From Acidimicrobiia bacterium (GTDB taxonomy: Bacteria; Actinomycetota; Acidimicrobiia; IMCC26256; JAOSJM01), in assembly GCA_027494165.1 (NCBI GenBank), contig JAOSJM010000001.1, positions 1,372,001-1,436,000 on the forward strand: a stretch of 64,000 nt of DNA, given 5' to 3'. Below, one piece after another: positions 47,934-59,886 of this stretch (positions are counted from its first letter, which is position 1; each line of letters starts with the position of its first letter). Both the position numbers and the translations under genes were made by a program. The notes under the pieces were generated by a model. That model had not been told where the DNA came from, did not search any database, and saw only the letters and a program-made list of their open reading frames with translations.

Positions 47934-48915
47934 TCACATCTCCTTGAGGGCCTTGATCCGCTCCTCGAGGGGCGGGTGGGTGGAGAACAGACCGTTGAGT
48001 CGGGCGCCCCGGTGCCCCTTCTCGGTGTCCAGCGGGGACTCGATCCAGAGCTGGGCCGTGGCCTTGGACGCCGAGCGCACGACGGTCTGGTCGTCACGGA
48101 GCTTCTCGAGCGCCGAGATGAGCCCCGGAGGGTAGCGGGTGAGCTTCACGGCGCTGGCATCGGCCAGCGACTCCCGGCGGCGGCTCACGGCCGCCTGCAT
48201 GATGCGGGCGATCAGAGGCGCGACGATCAGCAGCACGAGGGCGAAGATCAGGAGGACCAGGCCCGCGGGCCCGCCCCGGGAGCTGTCGCGCCGGCCCCGG
48301 CCACCGGTCCAGAACATCGTGCGCGCCGAGGTCGGCGAGCAGGGCCACGGTGCCCACCAGCGTGACCGCGAGGGTCGACACGAGGATGTCGTAGTTCTTG
48401 ACGTGGCTCAGCTCGTGGGCCAGGACCCCCTCGAGCTCCACCCGGTTCATCTTCTCGAGCAGTCCCGTGGTGACGGCCAGCGCCGCGTGGCGCGGGTTCC
48501 GGCCGGTCGCGAAGGCGTTGGGCGCGGGGTCGTCGACCACGTAGAGCCGCGGCTTGGGCAGGCCTCCGGCGATGCAGAGCCCCTCGACGAGGTTGTGGTA
48601 CCGGGCGTACTCGGGGCCCTCGGCGGGTCGGGCCCGGCTCACCGAGAGGGCGATCTTGTCGGAGTTGTAGTAGGCGCCCCAGGCCAGGAGCAGCGCGACG
48701 ACGAACGCCACCGCGACCCACACCGGCCCGTAGCCCAGCAGCAGGTCGACGGCGAAGACGAGGGCGACGATCAGGAGCACGAAGCCCGCCATGAGGGCGG
48801 CGCTGCGCCGCTTGTTGCTGGCGATCTGCTCGTACAGGGTGTGACCTCGGGGGTGGACGGACGGCGCCGGGGCGGCAGCCGGTTCCGGGACGACGGGGGT
48901 GGGGGCGAGCCTCAG
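47934..48915 (-). CDS. htpX: M48-family membrane metalloprotease HtpX-like (frame break, no standard start)
   Basis: About 327 residues. [20 protein letters not shown], two early helices, [20 protein letters not shown], zinc motif [15 protein letters not shown], then two more helices and [20 protein letters not shown] with the third-ligand region before it ([16 protein letters not shown]). The frame breaks near 48325. No ATG, GTG or TTG lies in frame before the domain; a CTG at 48915 overlaps the lemA stop like the ATGA/GTGA joints elsewhere. LemA-HtpX pairs are common. Confidence 0.87.
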
Positions 48916-49464
48916 AACTCCACGCGGACGGGACCGGTCTCGCCCTCGGGAGCTTCGAAGTACTCGCGCGCCCCGAAGTTGAACATCCCGGCCATGAGGT
49001 TCCAGGGGACGCTCTGGATCCTGGTGTTGTAGGACAGCACGGAGTCGTTGTAGAACTGCCGCGCGTAGGCGATCCGGTCCTCCGTGGAGGTCAGCTCCTC
49101 CTGGAGGTTCAGGAAGTTCTGGTTGGCCTTGAGGTCCGGGTACGCCTCGGCCACCGCGAAGAGGCTCTTCAGCGCCCCGGACAGCACGTTCTCGGCCTCG
49201 GCCTGGTCGTGGACCGTCTGGGCGCCGATGGCGGCGGCGCGGGCCTGCACGACCTTCTCGAAGGTCTCCCCGCTCGTGGGCGGCGTAGCCCTTGACCGTC
49301 TCCACGAGGTTCGGGATGAGGTCGTAGCGGCGCTTGAGCTGGACGTCGATCTGCGACCAGGCGTTGTCGATGCGGTTCCGGCGCCGGACCAGCCCGTTGT
49401 ACCCCACGACGAGGAAGATGACGAGCAGGACGACGACGGCGCCCACCACGATGGCGACGATCAC
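48912..49464 (-). CDS. lemA: LemA family protein (frame break)
   Basis: About 184 residues. One N-terminal helix ([20 protein letters not shown]), then [38 protein letters not shown], and [20 protein letters not shown], the LemA signatures, with a typical end (YFEAPEGE). The frame breaks near 49275. GTG at 49464 with GGGAG upstream; another GTG lies 9 bases before it. Cotranscribed with htpX. Role unknown, probably envelope-associated. Confidence 0.9.
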
Positions 49465-49502
49465 GGCTCTCACACTCCCTGGGCAGCGGACCGGCGAGCC
49501 CA

Positions 49503-50535
49503 TCATAGGGGCGCAACCCCGCCGTCCCGGCGGATCGTGCGGCCCACCCCGTCAGACCTCGGCCGTGCGCCCCCGGGCATCCTGTCCCCGCCCACGACCG
49601 CCCGGAGGCGGCCGATGCCCCGCCCGAGCGCGTCGAGCAGGAGCTCGTGCAGCTCGCGGTTCCCCGCGGCCAGCACGGCCAGGCCGTGCTCGGGCCCCGA
49701 GCCGACCGCCGGGTGGTCGTCGAGGCATCCGCCGTCGGCGCGGGTCACCACGCCGCCCGCCTCCCCGGACGACGAGCGCTCCCGCGGCCACGTCGTAGGG
49801 GAAGTTCGTGCAGATCGCGCCGTCCCCCACCCGTCGGAAGGCCGCCTCGGTCACCGGCACCTCGTCGACGATCCTCCGTCCCACGTCGACGTAGGCGTCG
49901 AGCTGGCCGGTGGCGACCCGCGTGAGCGCGAAGGCGGCCGAGCCGAGGTCGAAGTAGCCACCCCCGAGGCTCGACCCGTCGACGAGCTCCTCGAGCACGA
50001 CGCTCGTCGCCATGAGGGGGCGCGCCCGCTGCCCGGCCGTCCAGAAGAGGGCGGTGAGGTCGGTGTTGGCCGACGGCACCAGCACGACGGGGGTCCCGTC
50101 GGCGGTCTCGGCGACCGCTCCCACGCCCCGCCGGGCCACGAACCGGTGGCCGCTCCGCAGCTCCTGGACCACACCGAAGCTCACGTCCCCCAGGGTCGCC
50201 TCCTCCGACGGCGGGACGACGCCGATCGAGACGCAGCCCGCCTCGAGACCGGCGGCGGCCGGCCGGGTGCCGTCGACGGGGTCGATCACCAGGACGGCGC
50301 GTGGCGTGCCGATCCGCACCAGACCACGGTCCTCGGAGTAGTACCCGATGTCCCCCGCGGCTCGCAGCGCCTCCTCGACCGCGACCTCGGCGAGCTCGTC
50401 GATGGCGAGGGTGGCGTCTCCCCCCGGCGCCCGGCCCACGCGGGCCCGGGCGTCCCGGGTGCCCAGGGCCGGGAGCACCGCGGCGCGGACCCGCTCGGCG
50501 ACCTCGAGGGCCAGCTCCTCGATCCGGCGGTCCAC
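49503..50535 (-). CDS. Inositol monophosphatase-family protein (frame break)
   Basis: About 344 residues. Metal-binding motif [20 protein letters not shown] (DPxDGT) and an upstream acidic site ([10 protein letters not shown]), with [19 protein letters not shown] replacing the usual WDxAAG block and later [15 protein letters not shown]. The frame breaks near 49758. It precedes none of the usual IMPase partners; in this pgsA-pimA neighbourhood a role in inositol lipid metabolism is tempting but only inferred. The second metal motif is divergent. Confidence 0.75.
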
Positions 50536-50538
50536 GGG

Positions 50539-51630
50539 CTACCGCCGGCGGGTCAGCGGCCGACCGGTGGCCATCGCCCGCTCGTAGACCGGGACCAGCC
50601 GTTCGGCGAGACGGGCGAGCGAGAACTCGGCGGCCCGCGCGCTCCCCGCCGCCACGAGCCGGGCGGCCAGCGACGGTTCGTCGAGCACCCGGCGCAGGGC
50701 GCCGCGCAACGCGGTCACGTCGGCGGGCGGGACGAGGAGCGCCTCGCGGTCGGACCGGGCCACGTTGGCGTAGCCCGGGATGCCGGACGCGACGACGGGG
50801 GTCCCCGCGGCCATGGCCTCGAGCAGGACGACCCCGAAGGACTCACCGTGCAGCGACGGCGCGCAGAACACGCCGGCGCCCCGGAGCCGCCGGGCGAGGT
50901 CGTGGTCCGAGAGGCGACCCAGCCACTCCACCCCCGGCAGCCCCCGGGCCCGGAGCTCCTCGGTCTCGGGACCCTCGCCCCCCACCCAGAGCACGGCGTC
51001 GCGGTCCAGCCCCTCGAAGGCGTCGAGGAGCACGACGAGTCCCTTGCGCTCCTCGTGCCGTCCCACGAAGAGGATCACCGGGCGGTCCGCCGGCCACCGC
51101 TCGGCCTTGGCGAAGCGGGGCACGTCCACCCCGTTGGGCAGGACGAGGAACTCCCCGCCGAAGGCCTCCTGGGCCAGGCGCCTGGCCTCCTCCGAGACCG
51201 CCGTGCGGACGGCCAGCCGGTCGACCATGCTGCGGAGCGGCTTGCGCAGGTACCGGTAGGCGGGCGCGGCGCCGGCGGCGTGGAACGTGCCCACGGCCGG
51301 GACGTCGCAGCCGAGCAGCGCGGCCTGGTTGGGACCGGGGACGAGCGGCTCGTGGAGGTGGAGCACGTCGGGGCCGAGGGCCTCGATGGCGTCGAGGGTG
51401 AGGCGGGCCTGGTCCTTGCCGTGGGCGATCGGGGCGACGGAGCCGTTCGAGGGGACCTTGGTGCTCGGCCCGACCGTCACCACACCGGGCTCGGGGGGAG
51501 GGCCGTCGGAGGGAGCCAGGACCCGGGCGTCGACCCCCAGCTCGCGCAGCGCGCGCGCCAGCCCCAGCACCTGGCCCTGCACCCCGCCGGGGGTGGAGAG
51601 CGAGTAGGGACAGATCAGCAGCACCCGCAC
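50539..51630 (-). CDS. pimA: GT4 glycosyltransferase, PimA-like phosphatidylinositol mannosyltransferase
   Basis: 363 residues, intact. MRVLLICPYSLSTPGGVQGQ is the PimA/GT4 N-terminal Gly-rich loop; LHLHEPLVPGPNQAALL, VPAVGTFHAAG and C-terminal ILFVGRHEERKGLVVLLDAF and SFGVVLLEAMAAGTPVVASG (EX7E). Transfers mannose from GDP-mannose to phosphatidylinositol. Order pgsA-patA-pimA matches Rv2612c-Rv2611c-Rv2610c of M. tuberculosis. Confidence 0.88.
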   Translation of the reverse strand: MRVLLICPYSLSTPGGVQGQVLGLARALRELGVDARVLAPSDGPPPEPGVVTVGPSTKVPSNGSVAPIAHGKDQARLTLDAIEALGPDVLHLHEPLVPGPNQAALLGCDVPAVGTFHAAGAAPAYRYLRKPLRSMVDRLAVRTAVSEEARRLAQEAFGGEFLVLPNGVDVPRFAKAERWPADRPVILFVGRHEERKGLVVLLDAFEGLDRDAVLWVGGEGPETEELRARGLPGVEWLGRLSDHDLARRLRGAGVFCAPSLHGESFGVVLLEAMAAGTPVVASGIPGYANVARSDREALLVPPADVTALRGALRRVLDEPSLAARLVAAGSARAAEFSLARLAERLVPVYERAMATGRPLTRRR

Positions 51631-51708
51631 GCCATCAGCCTCGCGCGTCCTGCCGATCGATGCCGCCGGGGCGCCGTCGGGACGGGCGCCCGGCGCCGGG
51701 CCGGACCG

Positions 51709-52669
51709 TCACGGATGCCTCGGCGGAGAGCTCCTCGTCGACGGCGAGACCCGCTCCGACCGGTGCCCTCCCGGGGGGAGGCGGTCGCTGGGCCAGTTGG
51801 GCTGGAAGAGGTGCCACTGCTCGGGCGCGGCCCGGATGAGCTCCTCGAACCGCCCGGCGAGGTCCTGGGTCACCCGGGCGACGTCGTCCCGGAGGCGGCC
51901 GAGACGCTCGGCGGGCACCGGCGGGCACACGACCGCGCGGTGACCACCCCTGGGGGCGAAGTAGACCGCGGCGGGCACAAGCGGCGCCCCCGTCCGCAGG
52001 GCCAGCGTCGCCGGACCCGCGGGCAGCGTGGTCCGCTCCCCGAAGAACTCGACGTCGACCCCGTCGCCGGTGAGGTCACGGTCGCACAGCAGGGCGACGA
52101 CGCGCCCCCGCTTGAGCGCCCCCAGGACGTCCGCGGCCGCCGACCGCCCCAGGACCACGATCTCCATGCCCAGGGCCCGGCGGACCCCCGCGAACCACTC
52201 GAGCAGCTCGGGGGCTCCACCGGCTCGACCACGACCGTGAGCGGGTAGCCGATCTGGGTGAGCCAGGCCCCCGCGTGCTCCCAGCCGCCCAGGTGCGGGA
52301 GGGCCAGGATCACGCCCCGGCCGGCCGCCGCCCCTCGGCGATGTGCTCGAAGCCCTCGAGGTCGAGGTGCTCCTCGAGGGAGTCCCCGGCCTCGCGGGGC
52401 AGGCGGAACAGCTCGAGCCAGTAGCGGCCGTAGGAGTCGAACGCGCCCCCCACCGCCCGCCCGAGCGCCGGGCCCTCGAGCCCGGCGCGGCGCAGGTGAC
52501 GGGCCACCATCCGGCGCCGGCCCACCATCGCCCGCCCCAGGGCGCGGCCCAGCAGGCGGGCGGACGGCTCGGCGATCGGGCGGGGCACGACCTGGGCCGC
52601 CCCCGCCGCGGCCCGGTACGCGAGGTAGGTGGCCCTGGCCCGCCAGGACCGCGAGCGGCGCGTCGCCAC
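51709..52669 (-). CDS. patA: Phosphatidylinositol mannoside acyltransferase, lipid A acyltransferase family (two frame breaks)
   Basis: About 321 residues, GTG start at 52669 right after pgsA. Acyltransferase family signs: RAMVGRRRMVARHLRRAG, then ILALPHLGGWEHAGAWLTQ (H-x4-E/D site), LCDRDLTGDGVDVEFFGE, PAGPATLALRTGAPLVPAAV and the end EQWHLFQPNWPSD. Breaks near 52325 and 52215. The exact 3' end is uncertain because frames differ after QPNWPSD. Confidence 0.88.
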
Positions 52670-52671
52670 CG

Positions 52672-53415
52672 CTAGGGACGGCTGCGCCAGCGGGTTCGCG
52701 ACGAGACCCGTCGGCGGCGCTCCGGCCGCCGCGACTCCCACCAGCGGGCGAGCCGGCGGGGCTCGGTGTCGCTCCGCTGGGCCCGGGCGACCCGGCGGGC
52801 GTGGCGCGCGGCCCGGCGGGGCCCCGTCGGGAGCGGGGTGTCGACCGAGGCCTGGCGCCACACCTTCACGAAGCGGACGACGACCGTGTACGCGGTGGTG
52901 ACGAGCATGAGCCAGAGGACCGGCACGAGGACGTCGAAGGCCATGCCGACACCGAGGACGACCATCCGCTCGGCCCGCTCCATGAGCCCGCCGCGGGCGT
53001 CGTAGCCGAGGGCGTCGGCCTTGGCCCGCTCGTAGGAGACGAGCATCGAGAGCGCGGCGACGGCGAGCGCGAGCACCGGGAGGTAGGGGCTGCGGTCGGC
53101 CAGGTACCAGGCGACCCCGCCGAGCACGAGGGCGTCGGAGGCCCGGTCGGCCACGGAGTCGAAGAACGCGCCCCTGGGACTGGCCCGCCCGCCCTGGCGC
53201 GCGACCGCGCCGTCGAGAACGTCGGTGAAGCCGCTGGCGATGATCCCCACGACACCCCACACGAGGTGCCCGGTGGCGACCAGCAGCGCCGTGGCCAACG
53301 ACACGGCCAGGCCGACCACGGTGAGGAAGTCGGCGGTGATCCCGATGCGCTGCAGGCTCCTGCCGACCGGGGTGAGGCCCCGCTCGACGCCGGCGCGCCA
53401 GCGTCGGTCGAGCAT
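52672..53415 (-). CDS. pgsA: Phosphatidylinositol phosphate synthase (CDP-alcohol phosphotransferase)
   Basis: 247 residues, intact. Membrane enzyme joining CDP-diacylglycerol and inositol phosphate. The CDP-alcohol motif is complete: DVLDGAVARQGGRASPRGAF, then FDSVAD (D-x2-DG-x2-AR-x8-G-x3-D-x3-D, with spacing slightly long). Several helices follow (VLALAVAALSMLVSYERAKA). Basic C-terminal tail. Start ATG 53415. Confidence 0.88.
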   Translation of the reverse strand: MLDRRWRAGVERGLTPVGRSLQRIGITADFLTVVGLAVSLATALLVATGHLVWGVVGIIASGFTDVLDGAVARQGGRASPRGAFFDSVADRASDALVLGGVAWYLADRSPYLPVLALAVAALSMLVSYERAKADALGYDARGGLMERAERMVVLGVGMAFDVLVPVLWLMLVTTAYTVVVRFVKVWRQASVDTPLPTGPRRAARHARRVARAQRSDTEPRRLARWWESRRPERRRRVSSRTRWRSRP

Positions 53416-53511
53416 CGACGGCGCTCCTTCGCGCGAGTTGGTCCGGGGCAGGCTACCACGCAGGCCTCACGACCCCCGGACCGCCCTGGAGGCGGGCGGG
53501 GGGGCCCCGCC

Positions 53512-53517
53512 TAGAAT
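53512..53517 (+). promoter_or_regulatory. Possible -10 element for fusA2
   Basis: TAGAAT, 5 of 6 to the -10 consensus, 32 bases before the GTG start and in the 134-base divergent gap with pgsA. The -35 position is poor (GC-rich), so only the -10 is offered. Confidence 0.35.
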
Positions 53518-53549
53518 CGCCGCAGGGTGCTCCGACCGGGGAGGTCTGT

Positions 53550-55567
53550 GTGAAGGCGTTTCCGACCGCCAAGATCCGCAACGTCGCGCTCGTGGGGCAC
53601 GGCGGGTCCGGGAAGACCACGGTGGCCGAGGCCCTGCTGTTCCGGGCCGGCGCCATCCCCCGGATGGGGCGGGTCGAGGACGGGAACACCGCGTGCGACT
53701 TCGATCCCGAGGAGCAGCGGAGGGCCATCTCGGTCCAGCTCGCCCTGGCGCCCTTCGAGCTCGATGGGCACAAGGTCAACGTCATCGACACGCCGGGCTA
53801 CGCGGACTTCGTCGGCGACGTGGCCGCGGCCCTGCGGGCCGCCGACCTCGCCGTGTTCGTGGTGTCGGCCGTCGAGGGGGTGGAGGTCCAGACCGAGATC
53901 GCCTGGAAGATGGCCGAGGCGCGGGGATCCCCCGCCTCGTGTTCGTGAACAAGCTCGACCGCGAGCGGGCGTCCTTCTCCCGCACGCTCGACGACCTCAA
54001 GGCCCGCTTCGGGGCCGGCATCGCCCCCCTCGAGCTCCCGATCGGCGAGGAGGCCGGGTTCCGCGGCGTCGTCGACCTCCTCGGGGACGTCGCGGTGACC
54101 TACTCCGACGGCGAGCCCACCGAGGGCCCGGTGCCCGCCGAGATGGCCGACGAGGAGCACTCGGTGCGCGAGGCCCTGGTCGAGGGCATCGTCGTCGCCG
54201 ACGACGACCTCATGGAGCGCTACCTGGCCGACGAGGCGATCGACGCGAAGGAGCTGGGCCAGGCTCTCGCCGTCGGGATCGCCCAGGGGAGCGTCTTCCC
54301 GGTCCTCTGCGGGAGCGCCACGAAGCCCATCGGCGTCGACCGCCTGGCCCGGTTCATCGTCGAGGAGGGCCCCGCGCCGACGGTCGCCGACGGGCCCACG
54401 GCCGCCTTCGTCTTCAAGACGATCGTCGACCCCTACGTGGGGCGGGTCAACCTCTTCAAGGTGCTGCAGGGCTCCCTGAAGGTCGACGACGTCCTCGTGA
54501 ACGGCCGCACCGTCGCGGACGAGCGCTTCCACCAGCTCTCGACGATGCGAGGCAAGGAGCAGGAGCCCGCCACCGAGGTGCCCGGCGGCGACATCGCGGC
54601 GGTCGCCAAGCTGAACGACACCACCACGGGCGACGTGCTCGGCACCCGGGGCGCCCAGGTGGAGGTCGAGCCCTTCTCGCCGCCCGCGCCGGTCCTCGCG
54701 ACCGCCATCCACCCCCGCTCGAAGGGCGACGAGGACAAGCTGGCCAACGCCCTCCACCGCCTCCAGGACGAGGACCCGGCCCTCAAGGTCGAGCGCAACC
54801 CCGAGACCCGCCAGACGCTCCTCTGGGGGATGGGCGAGACGCACCTCTCGATCGCGATCGAGCGGCTGGCCCGGAAGTTCGGGGTCGAGGTCGACACCGA
54901 GGACGTGAAGGTCGCCTACCGCGAGACGATCACCGGACGGGCCGAGGCCGAGGGCAAGTACAAGAAGCAGACCGGCGGGCACGGCCAGTTCGGCGTGGCG
55001 TTCCTTCGTGTCGAGCCCCTCGAGCGGGGGGCCGGCTTCGAGTTCGTCGACGAGATCGTGGGCGGCGCGATCCCGCGCCAGTTCATCCCGGCGGTGGAGA
55101 AGGGCGTGGCCGAGACCATGGAGAGCGGTGGGCTCCTGGGGTTCCCCGTGGTCGACGTGCAGGTCACGTGCTACGACGGCAAGTACCACCCCGTCGACTC
55201 CTCGGAGATGAGCTTCAAGATGGCGGGGTCGCTCGGGTTCAAGGAGGCGATGGCCAGGGCCAACCCGATCCTCCTCGAGCCCATCAGCGAGCTCGTGGTC
55301 GTCGTGCCCGAGGAGAACCAGGGTGACGTCCTCGGCGACCTCAACAGCAAGCGGGGTCGCATCGCCGGTACGAGCCCCGCGGGCGGCGGCGAGGTGGAGG
55401 TCGTGGCGCAGGTCCCCACGTCCGAGGTCCTGCGCTACGCCATCGACCTCCGCTCGATGACCGGCGGTCGGGGCCGCTTCGAGCTGCGGCACTCCCACTA
55501 CGACCCGGTGCCGCCGAACCTCGTCGACCGGATCCGGGCCCAGGCCGGGGAGGCCAGGGCCGGCTGA
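53550..55567 (+). CDS. fusA2: Elongation factor G-like GTPase (EF-G2, frame break)
   Basis: About 673 residues, GTG start at 53550 with GGGAGG. G1 is LVGHGGSGKTTVAEALL (a GGSGKT form typical of EF-G2 rather than DHGKTT), G3 IDTPGYADF, G4 FVNKLDRE. Domain II PYVGRVNLFKVLQGSLKV; domains III-V with GMGETHLSIAIERL, KKQTGGHGQFGVA and LGDLNSKRGRIAGTSPAGGG. The frame breaks near 53932 (GGGG should be GGGGG). A paralogue of translation EF-G, as Rv0120c; its role is unclear. Confidence 0.92.
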
Positions 55568-55576
55568 TCCCCGGCG

Positions 55577-55588
55577 GCCGGGCCCGGC
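55577..55588. terminator. Palindrome between convergent fusA2 and SCP2-like genes
   Basis: GCCGGGCCCGGC, a perfect 12-bp palindrome in the 24-base gap between two converging genes. Suits a shared terminator, but loop size and lack of T tracts make this weak. Confidence 0.35.
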
Positions 55589-55591
55589 AGC

Positions 55592-56029
55592 TCAGGCGAA
55601 GCGGGTGGGGACCTTCGCGGCCTCCTCGACGAACGCCTGGAGCGTCGCGTTGAAGCGGTAGAAGGCGTCGACGCCGAGCTGCTCGTCGCCCGCGAGGGTG
55701 AAGCGGTCACCGGCGAGCACGAGCGAGTTGAGCGTGTGCCGCGGGTCGGCGCTCCCGCGGCCCTGGATGTGACCCACCAGCTCCTGCCAGTCCTCCGCCG
55801 ACGCCGACACGACGCAGTCCACCGGCGCACCGCCGTCCCACTCCTCGACCGCCGAGCAGCCGAAGTCCTCGAAGACGAGCCGGAAGCCGGCGTCCCCGAC
55901 CCTGACGCCCAGGGTCAGGTCGACGTAGCCGAGCCGGCGGTAGCGGGGCTCGTCGGCCGCGACGGCCTCGGCCAGGGCCCGGAACCAGGCCGTCGACGGG
56001 AAGAGCAGGCCCGTGTCGATCGCGGTCAT
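55592..56029 (-). CDS. SCP2-like sterol/lipid-binding domain protein
   Basis: 145 residues. LFPSTAWFRALAEAVAADEP, LTLGVRVGDAGFRLVFEDFG and GDRFTLAGDEQLGVDAFYRF give the alternating pattern of SCP2-type lipid carriers. It lies 9 bases after the diiron oxidase gene on the same strand, so the two are probably cotranscribed and share a lipid-like or hydrophobic substrate. Family call moderate. Confidence 0.6.
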   Translation of the reverse strand: MTAIDTGLLFPSTAWFRALAEAVAADEPRYRRLGYVDLTLGVRVGDAGFRLVFEDFGCSAVEEWDGGAPVDCVVSASAEDWQELVGHIQGRGSADPRHTLNSLVLAGDRFTLAGDEQLGVDAFYRFNATLQAFVEEAAKVPTRFA

Positions 56030-56038
56030 CTCGGCTCC

Positions 56039-57204
56039 TCAGAAGGGCAGGTCGGCCGGGAACATGCACGATCCGGTCCGGTCGAGGCCGGCCCGGGCGG
56101 TGCGGGACAGGTACTCCTCGCGCATCTTGCGGTAGAGGGCCTTGTAGACCTCGAGCCCGTCGGCCAGGTGGTCGACGCCCTCGCCCGCCAGGACCGCGCA
56201 CGACTCCACGGTGGCCGGGTGCATGAAGAAGAGGTCGAGGAAGAACATCTCGGCCATGGTCGCCGTCTGCTCGAGCTGCCGGCGGCACGCGTCGGGGTCG
56301 GGGGCGTTCTCGAGCAGGTACTTGAGGTGCATGGTCCCGTAGGACACGTGGCGGGCCTCGTCCTGCATCACCATCCGGAAGATCTGCTTGTCGACGTCGG
56401 TCTTGCCCAGGAACTCGCCGAACCGGAACATCGAGAGGATGGCCCCCTCGAAGACCACGTGGATCGCGTAGGACACGTGGTCCCAGCTCGAGAACAGCGG
56501 GTTGGCGCCGGCACCGCCCTTCGTCTCGGCCGTGGGGGTGCCCATGGCCGACAGCGCGCTGCCGAGCTTGATGGTCATGCCCATGCCGCCCCCGTTGGCG
56601 TAGATCCGCTTGCGGAACACCTCGGTGTGGCGGGCCTCGTCCATGGCCTGGGAGGCGATGAACAGCTTGATCTCGTGGAAGTAGGTGTTGAAGGCGGGCA
56701 GCCAGGGGGCGAGGACGTCGGTGGCGAGGTACTCGCCCATGGTGAGGAACGTGTTGAACTGGCACATCGCCCGCTCGAGGTCGGGAGGCAGCTCCTCGAG
56801 CCGGCTCCACTCGATGTCCTGGGTGGCGCACCACTGCCGGCTCACGGCCTCCTCGTAGAGGGTCACGAGGTTGTCGGCCCACAGCTCCCACCTCTCGTTG
56901 ATCTCCCACTCGCGCGGCGCGAGCTCCGGCTCGCTGCCGGCCCCGCGAGGCGCCACGCTCGGCGGCCCGACCGGCCCGGCGACGGCGCCGGACGCCTCGT
57001 CGACGTCCATGAGCGTGAGGCCCCGGCGCGAGGGCTCGGCCCGCACGCCCCAGTCCCCCAGACGCCGCCTCCGGGTACGGCCCGCAGCCACGTGAGGTCG
57101 GCGTCGCCGGCCCGCAGCCGCGTGGCGTACGGGCGGGCCGCCACCTGCGCCGCGAACTCCTCGGGGCTCGGGATCCCCGGCACCTGCACGGTCGTGGTCG
57201 TCAT
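56039..57204 (-). CDS. Ferritin-like diiron oxidase, R2-like/AurF-like (frame break)
   Basis: About 388 residues, ATG at 57204 with GGAGGAGGG. The four-helix diiron pattern is clear: an early Glu (QDIEWSRLEELP region and FLTMGEYLATD), QAMDEARHTEVFRKRIYANG (ExxH), a further Glu (VVFEGAILSMFRFGE), and RMVMQDEARHVSYGTMHLKY (second ExxH). Resembles R2-like oxidases and long-chain acyl or N-oxygenase ferritin-like proteins. The frame breaks near 57060. Probably controlled by the two inverted repeats at the promoter. Substrate unknown. Confidence 0.78.
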
Positions 57205-57264
57205 GGGGCCCTCCTCCGGCACGGGCGCGCCGTCGTCCCGGTGACGACGCCCCGTACGCATTCC

Positions 57265-57320
57265 CTGACACGGGCGTCAGATAAAGGGTAGGACCAACGG
57301 TTCCTGGCGTCAAGAACCGT
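57265..57320 (-). promoter_or_regulatory. Promoter with two inverted-repeat operators for diiron oxidase
   Basis: Minus-strand -35 TTGACG (57308-57313), 17-base spacer, weak -10 TACCCT (57285-57290). Inverted repeat ACGGTTC/GAACCGT (57297-57303, 57314-57320) brackets the -35; a second repeat CTGAC-N6-GTCAG (57265-57280) covers the likely transcript start. Both look like sites for TetR-type dimers; no such regulator is encoded nearby. Confidence 0.6.
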
Positions 57321-57364
57321 ACGATCACCCCGGAGGGGATGGCGCTCGCCGGTTCGGGCGTCGC

Positions 57365-58840
<1,476 letters not shown>

Positions 58841-59331
58841 CTACTCGTGCTCCAGCCCCGACCAGTCCTCGGGGTTCTCTTCGGTGTACCGGCCGAGCAC
58901 CTCGCCGTCGACGCCGTCGACCTCGACGAGGCCCCGGACGGAGGGCGGGTCGTCGGCGCTGTAGAGCAGGATCCGCCAGACCGGTCGGCTCCGCAGGCCC
59001 CGCCAGGCGAGCTGGGCCGAGGCGTGCCCCACCGGGAACCCGACGGCCCGGCTCGCCGCGGCGAGGGCACCGGTCTGGTCGACCCGCAGTCGCCACCCGG
59101 CGAGGAAGTGGTAGGCCGCGGCCGCCCCGAGGAGGAGCGCGGCGGCGAGCAACCCCCGTTGTCGGTCGCCAGCCACCCGACGAGGGAGGCGGCGGCGACG
59201 AGCGCGTACATCGTCCCCGGGATGCGACGCCGGGCGATGTCGGGGAAGGTGTACGGCCCGACGAGGGCCGTGACGTCGAGGTCCTCGGGGAGCGCGTCGG
59301 CAGGGCGGTCCGCCGGGTGGTCGTCGCTCAT
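58841..59331 (-). CDS. Small membrane protein (frame break)
   Basis: About 163 residues. Two hydrophobic segments (MYALVAAASLVGWLA, and LLAAALLLGAAAAYHFLAGW) near the middle, then a soluble domain ending VDGEVLGRYTEENPEDWSGL. The frame breaks near 59155 between the helices (CCCCC on the plus strand). It lies between gdhA and HIT and probably belongs with the HIT-thrS side. Not recognised. Confidence 0.6.
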
Positions 59332-59388
59332 CGCTTCGACGCTAGCCCGTGCACCCGCTCCGGCCGGGGCCGGGGAACCCCGGCCCGG

Positions 59389-59886
59389 TCACCGGGGCCA
59401 CGCCGCCCGGAGGCGCTCCCAGCTCGTCGCCAGGTCCTCGGGCAGCACCCGCGCCTCGGCCACCGAGGTCATGAAGTTCGTGTCCGCCGCCCATCGCGGG
59501 AGGACGTGCACGTGGAGGTGGCCGGGGACGCCGGCGCCCGCGCCCCGCCCCAGGTTGATGCCCACGTTGAGGCCGTCGGGCCGGAACGCGGCCTTCATCG
59601 CCACCGCCGCCCGGCGGACCATCGCCATGACGGCCGCGGCCTCGTCCTCGGTGAGGCCCTCGAGGTCCGCCTCGTGGCGGATCGGCGCCACCATGGCGTG
59701 ACCCGACGTGTAGGGGTAGGCGTTCATGACCGCGAAGGTCAGCGCGTCCCGGTCGAGCACGAGCCCCTCGGGGTCCTCGACGTCCGCGAGGCGGCACAGG
59801 ATGCAGCCCTCGTCCTCCGCGGGCGCCGCGCCCACGCTCCGGACGTACGCGGAGCGCCAGCCGGCCCAGATCCGGTCGAGGGTCAC
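59389..59886 (-). CDS. HIT-family nucleotide hydrolase/phosphorylase (Rv2613c-like)
   Basis: 165 residues, GTG at 59886 overlapping the thrS stop. HIT motif HLHVHVLPRW, zinc-like CILCRLADVEDPEG, and ALTFAVMNAYPYTSGHAMVA. The mycobacterial homologue next to thrS and pgsA is an Ap4A phosphorylase, which fits Ap4A formation by synthetases. Intact. Confidence 0.88.
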   Translation of the reverse strand: MTLDRIWAGWRSAYVRSVGAAPAEDEGCILCRLADVEDPEGLVLDRDALTFAVMNAYPYTSGHAMVAPIRHEADLEGLTEDEAAAVMAMVRRAAVAMKAAFRPDGLNVGINLGRGAGAGVPGHLHVHVLPRWAADTNFMTSVAEARVLPEDLATSWERLRAAWPR

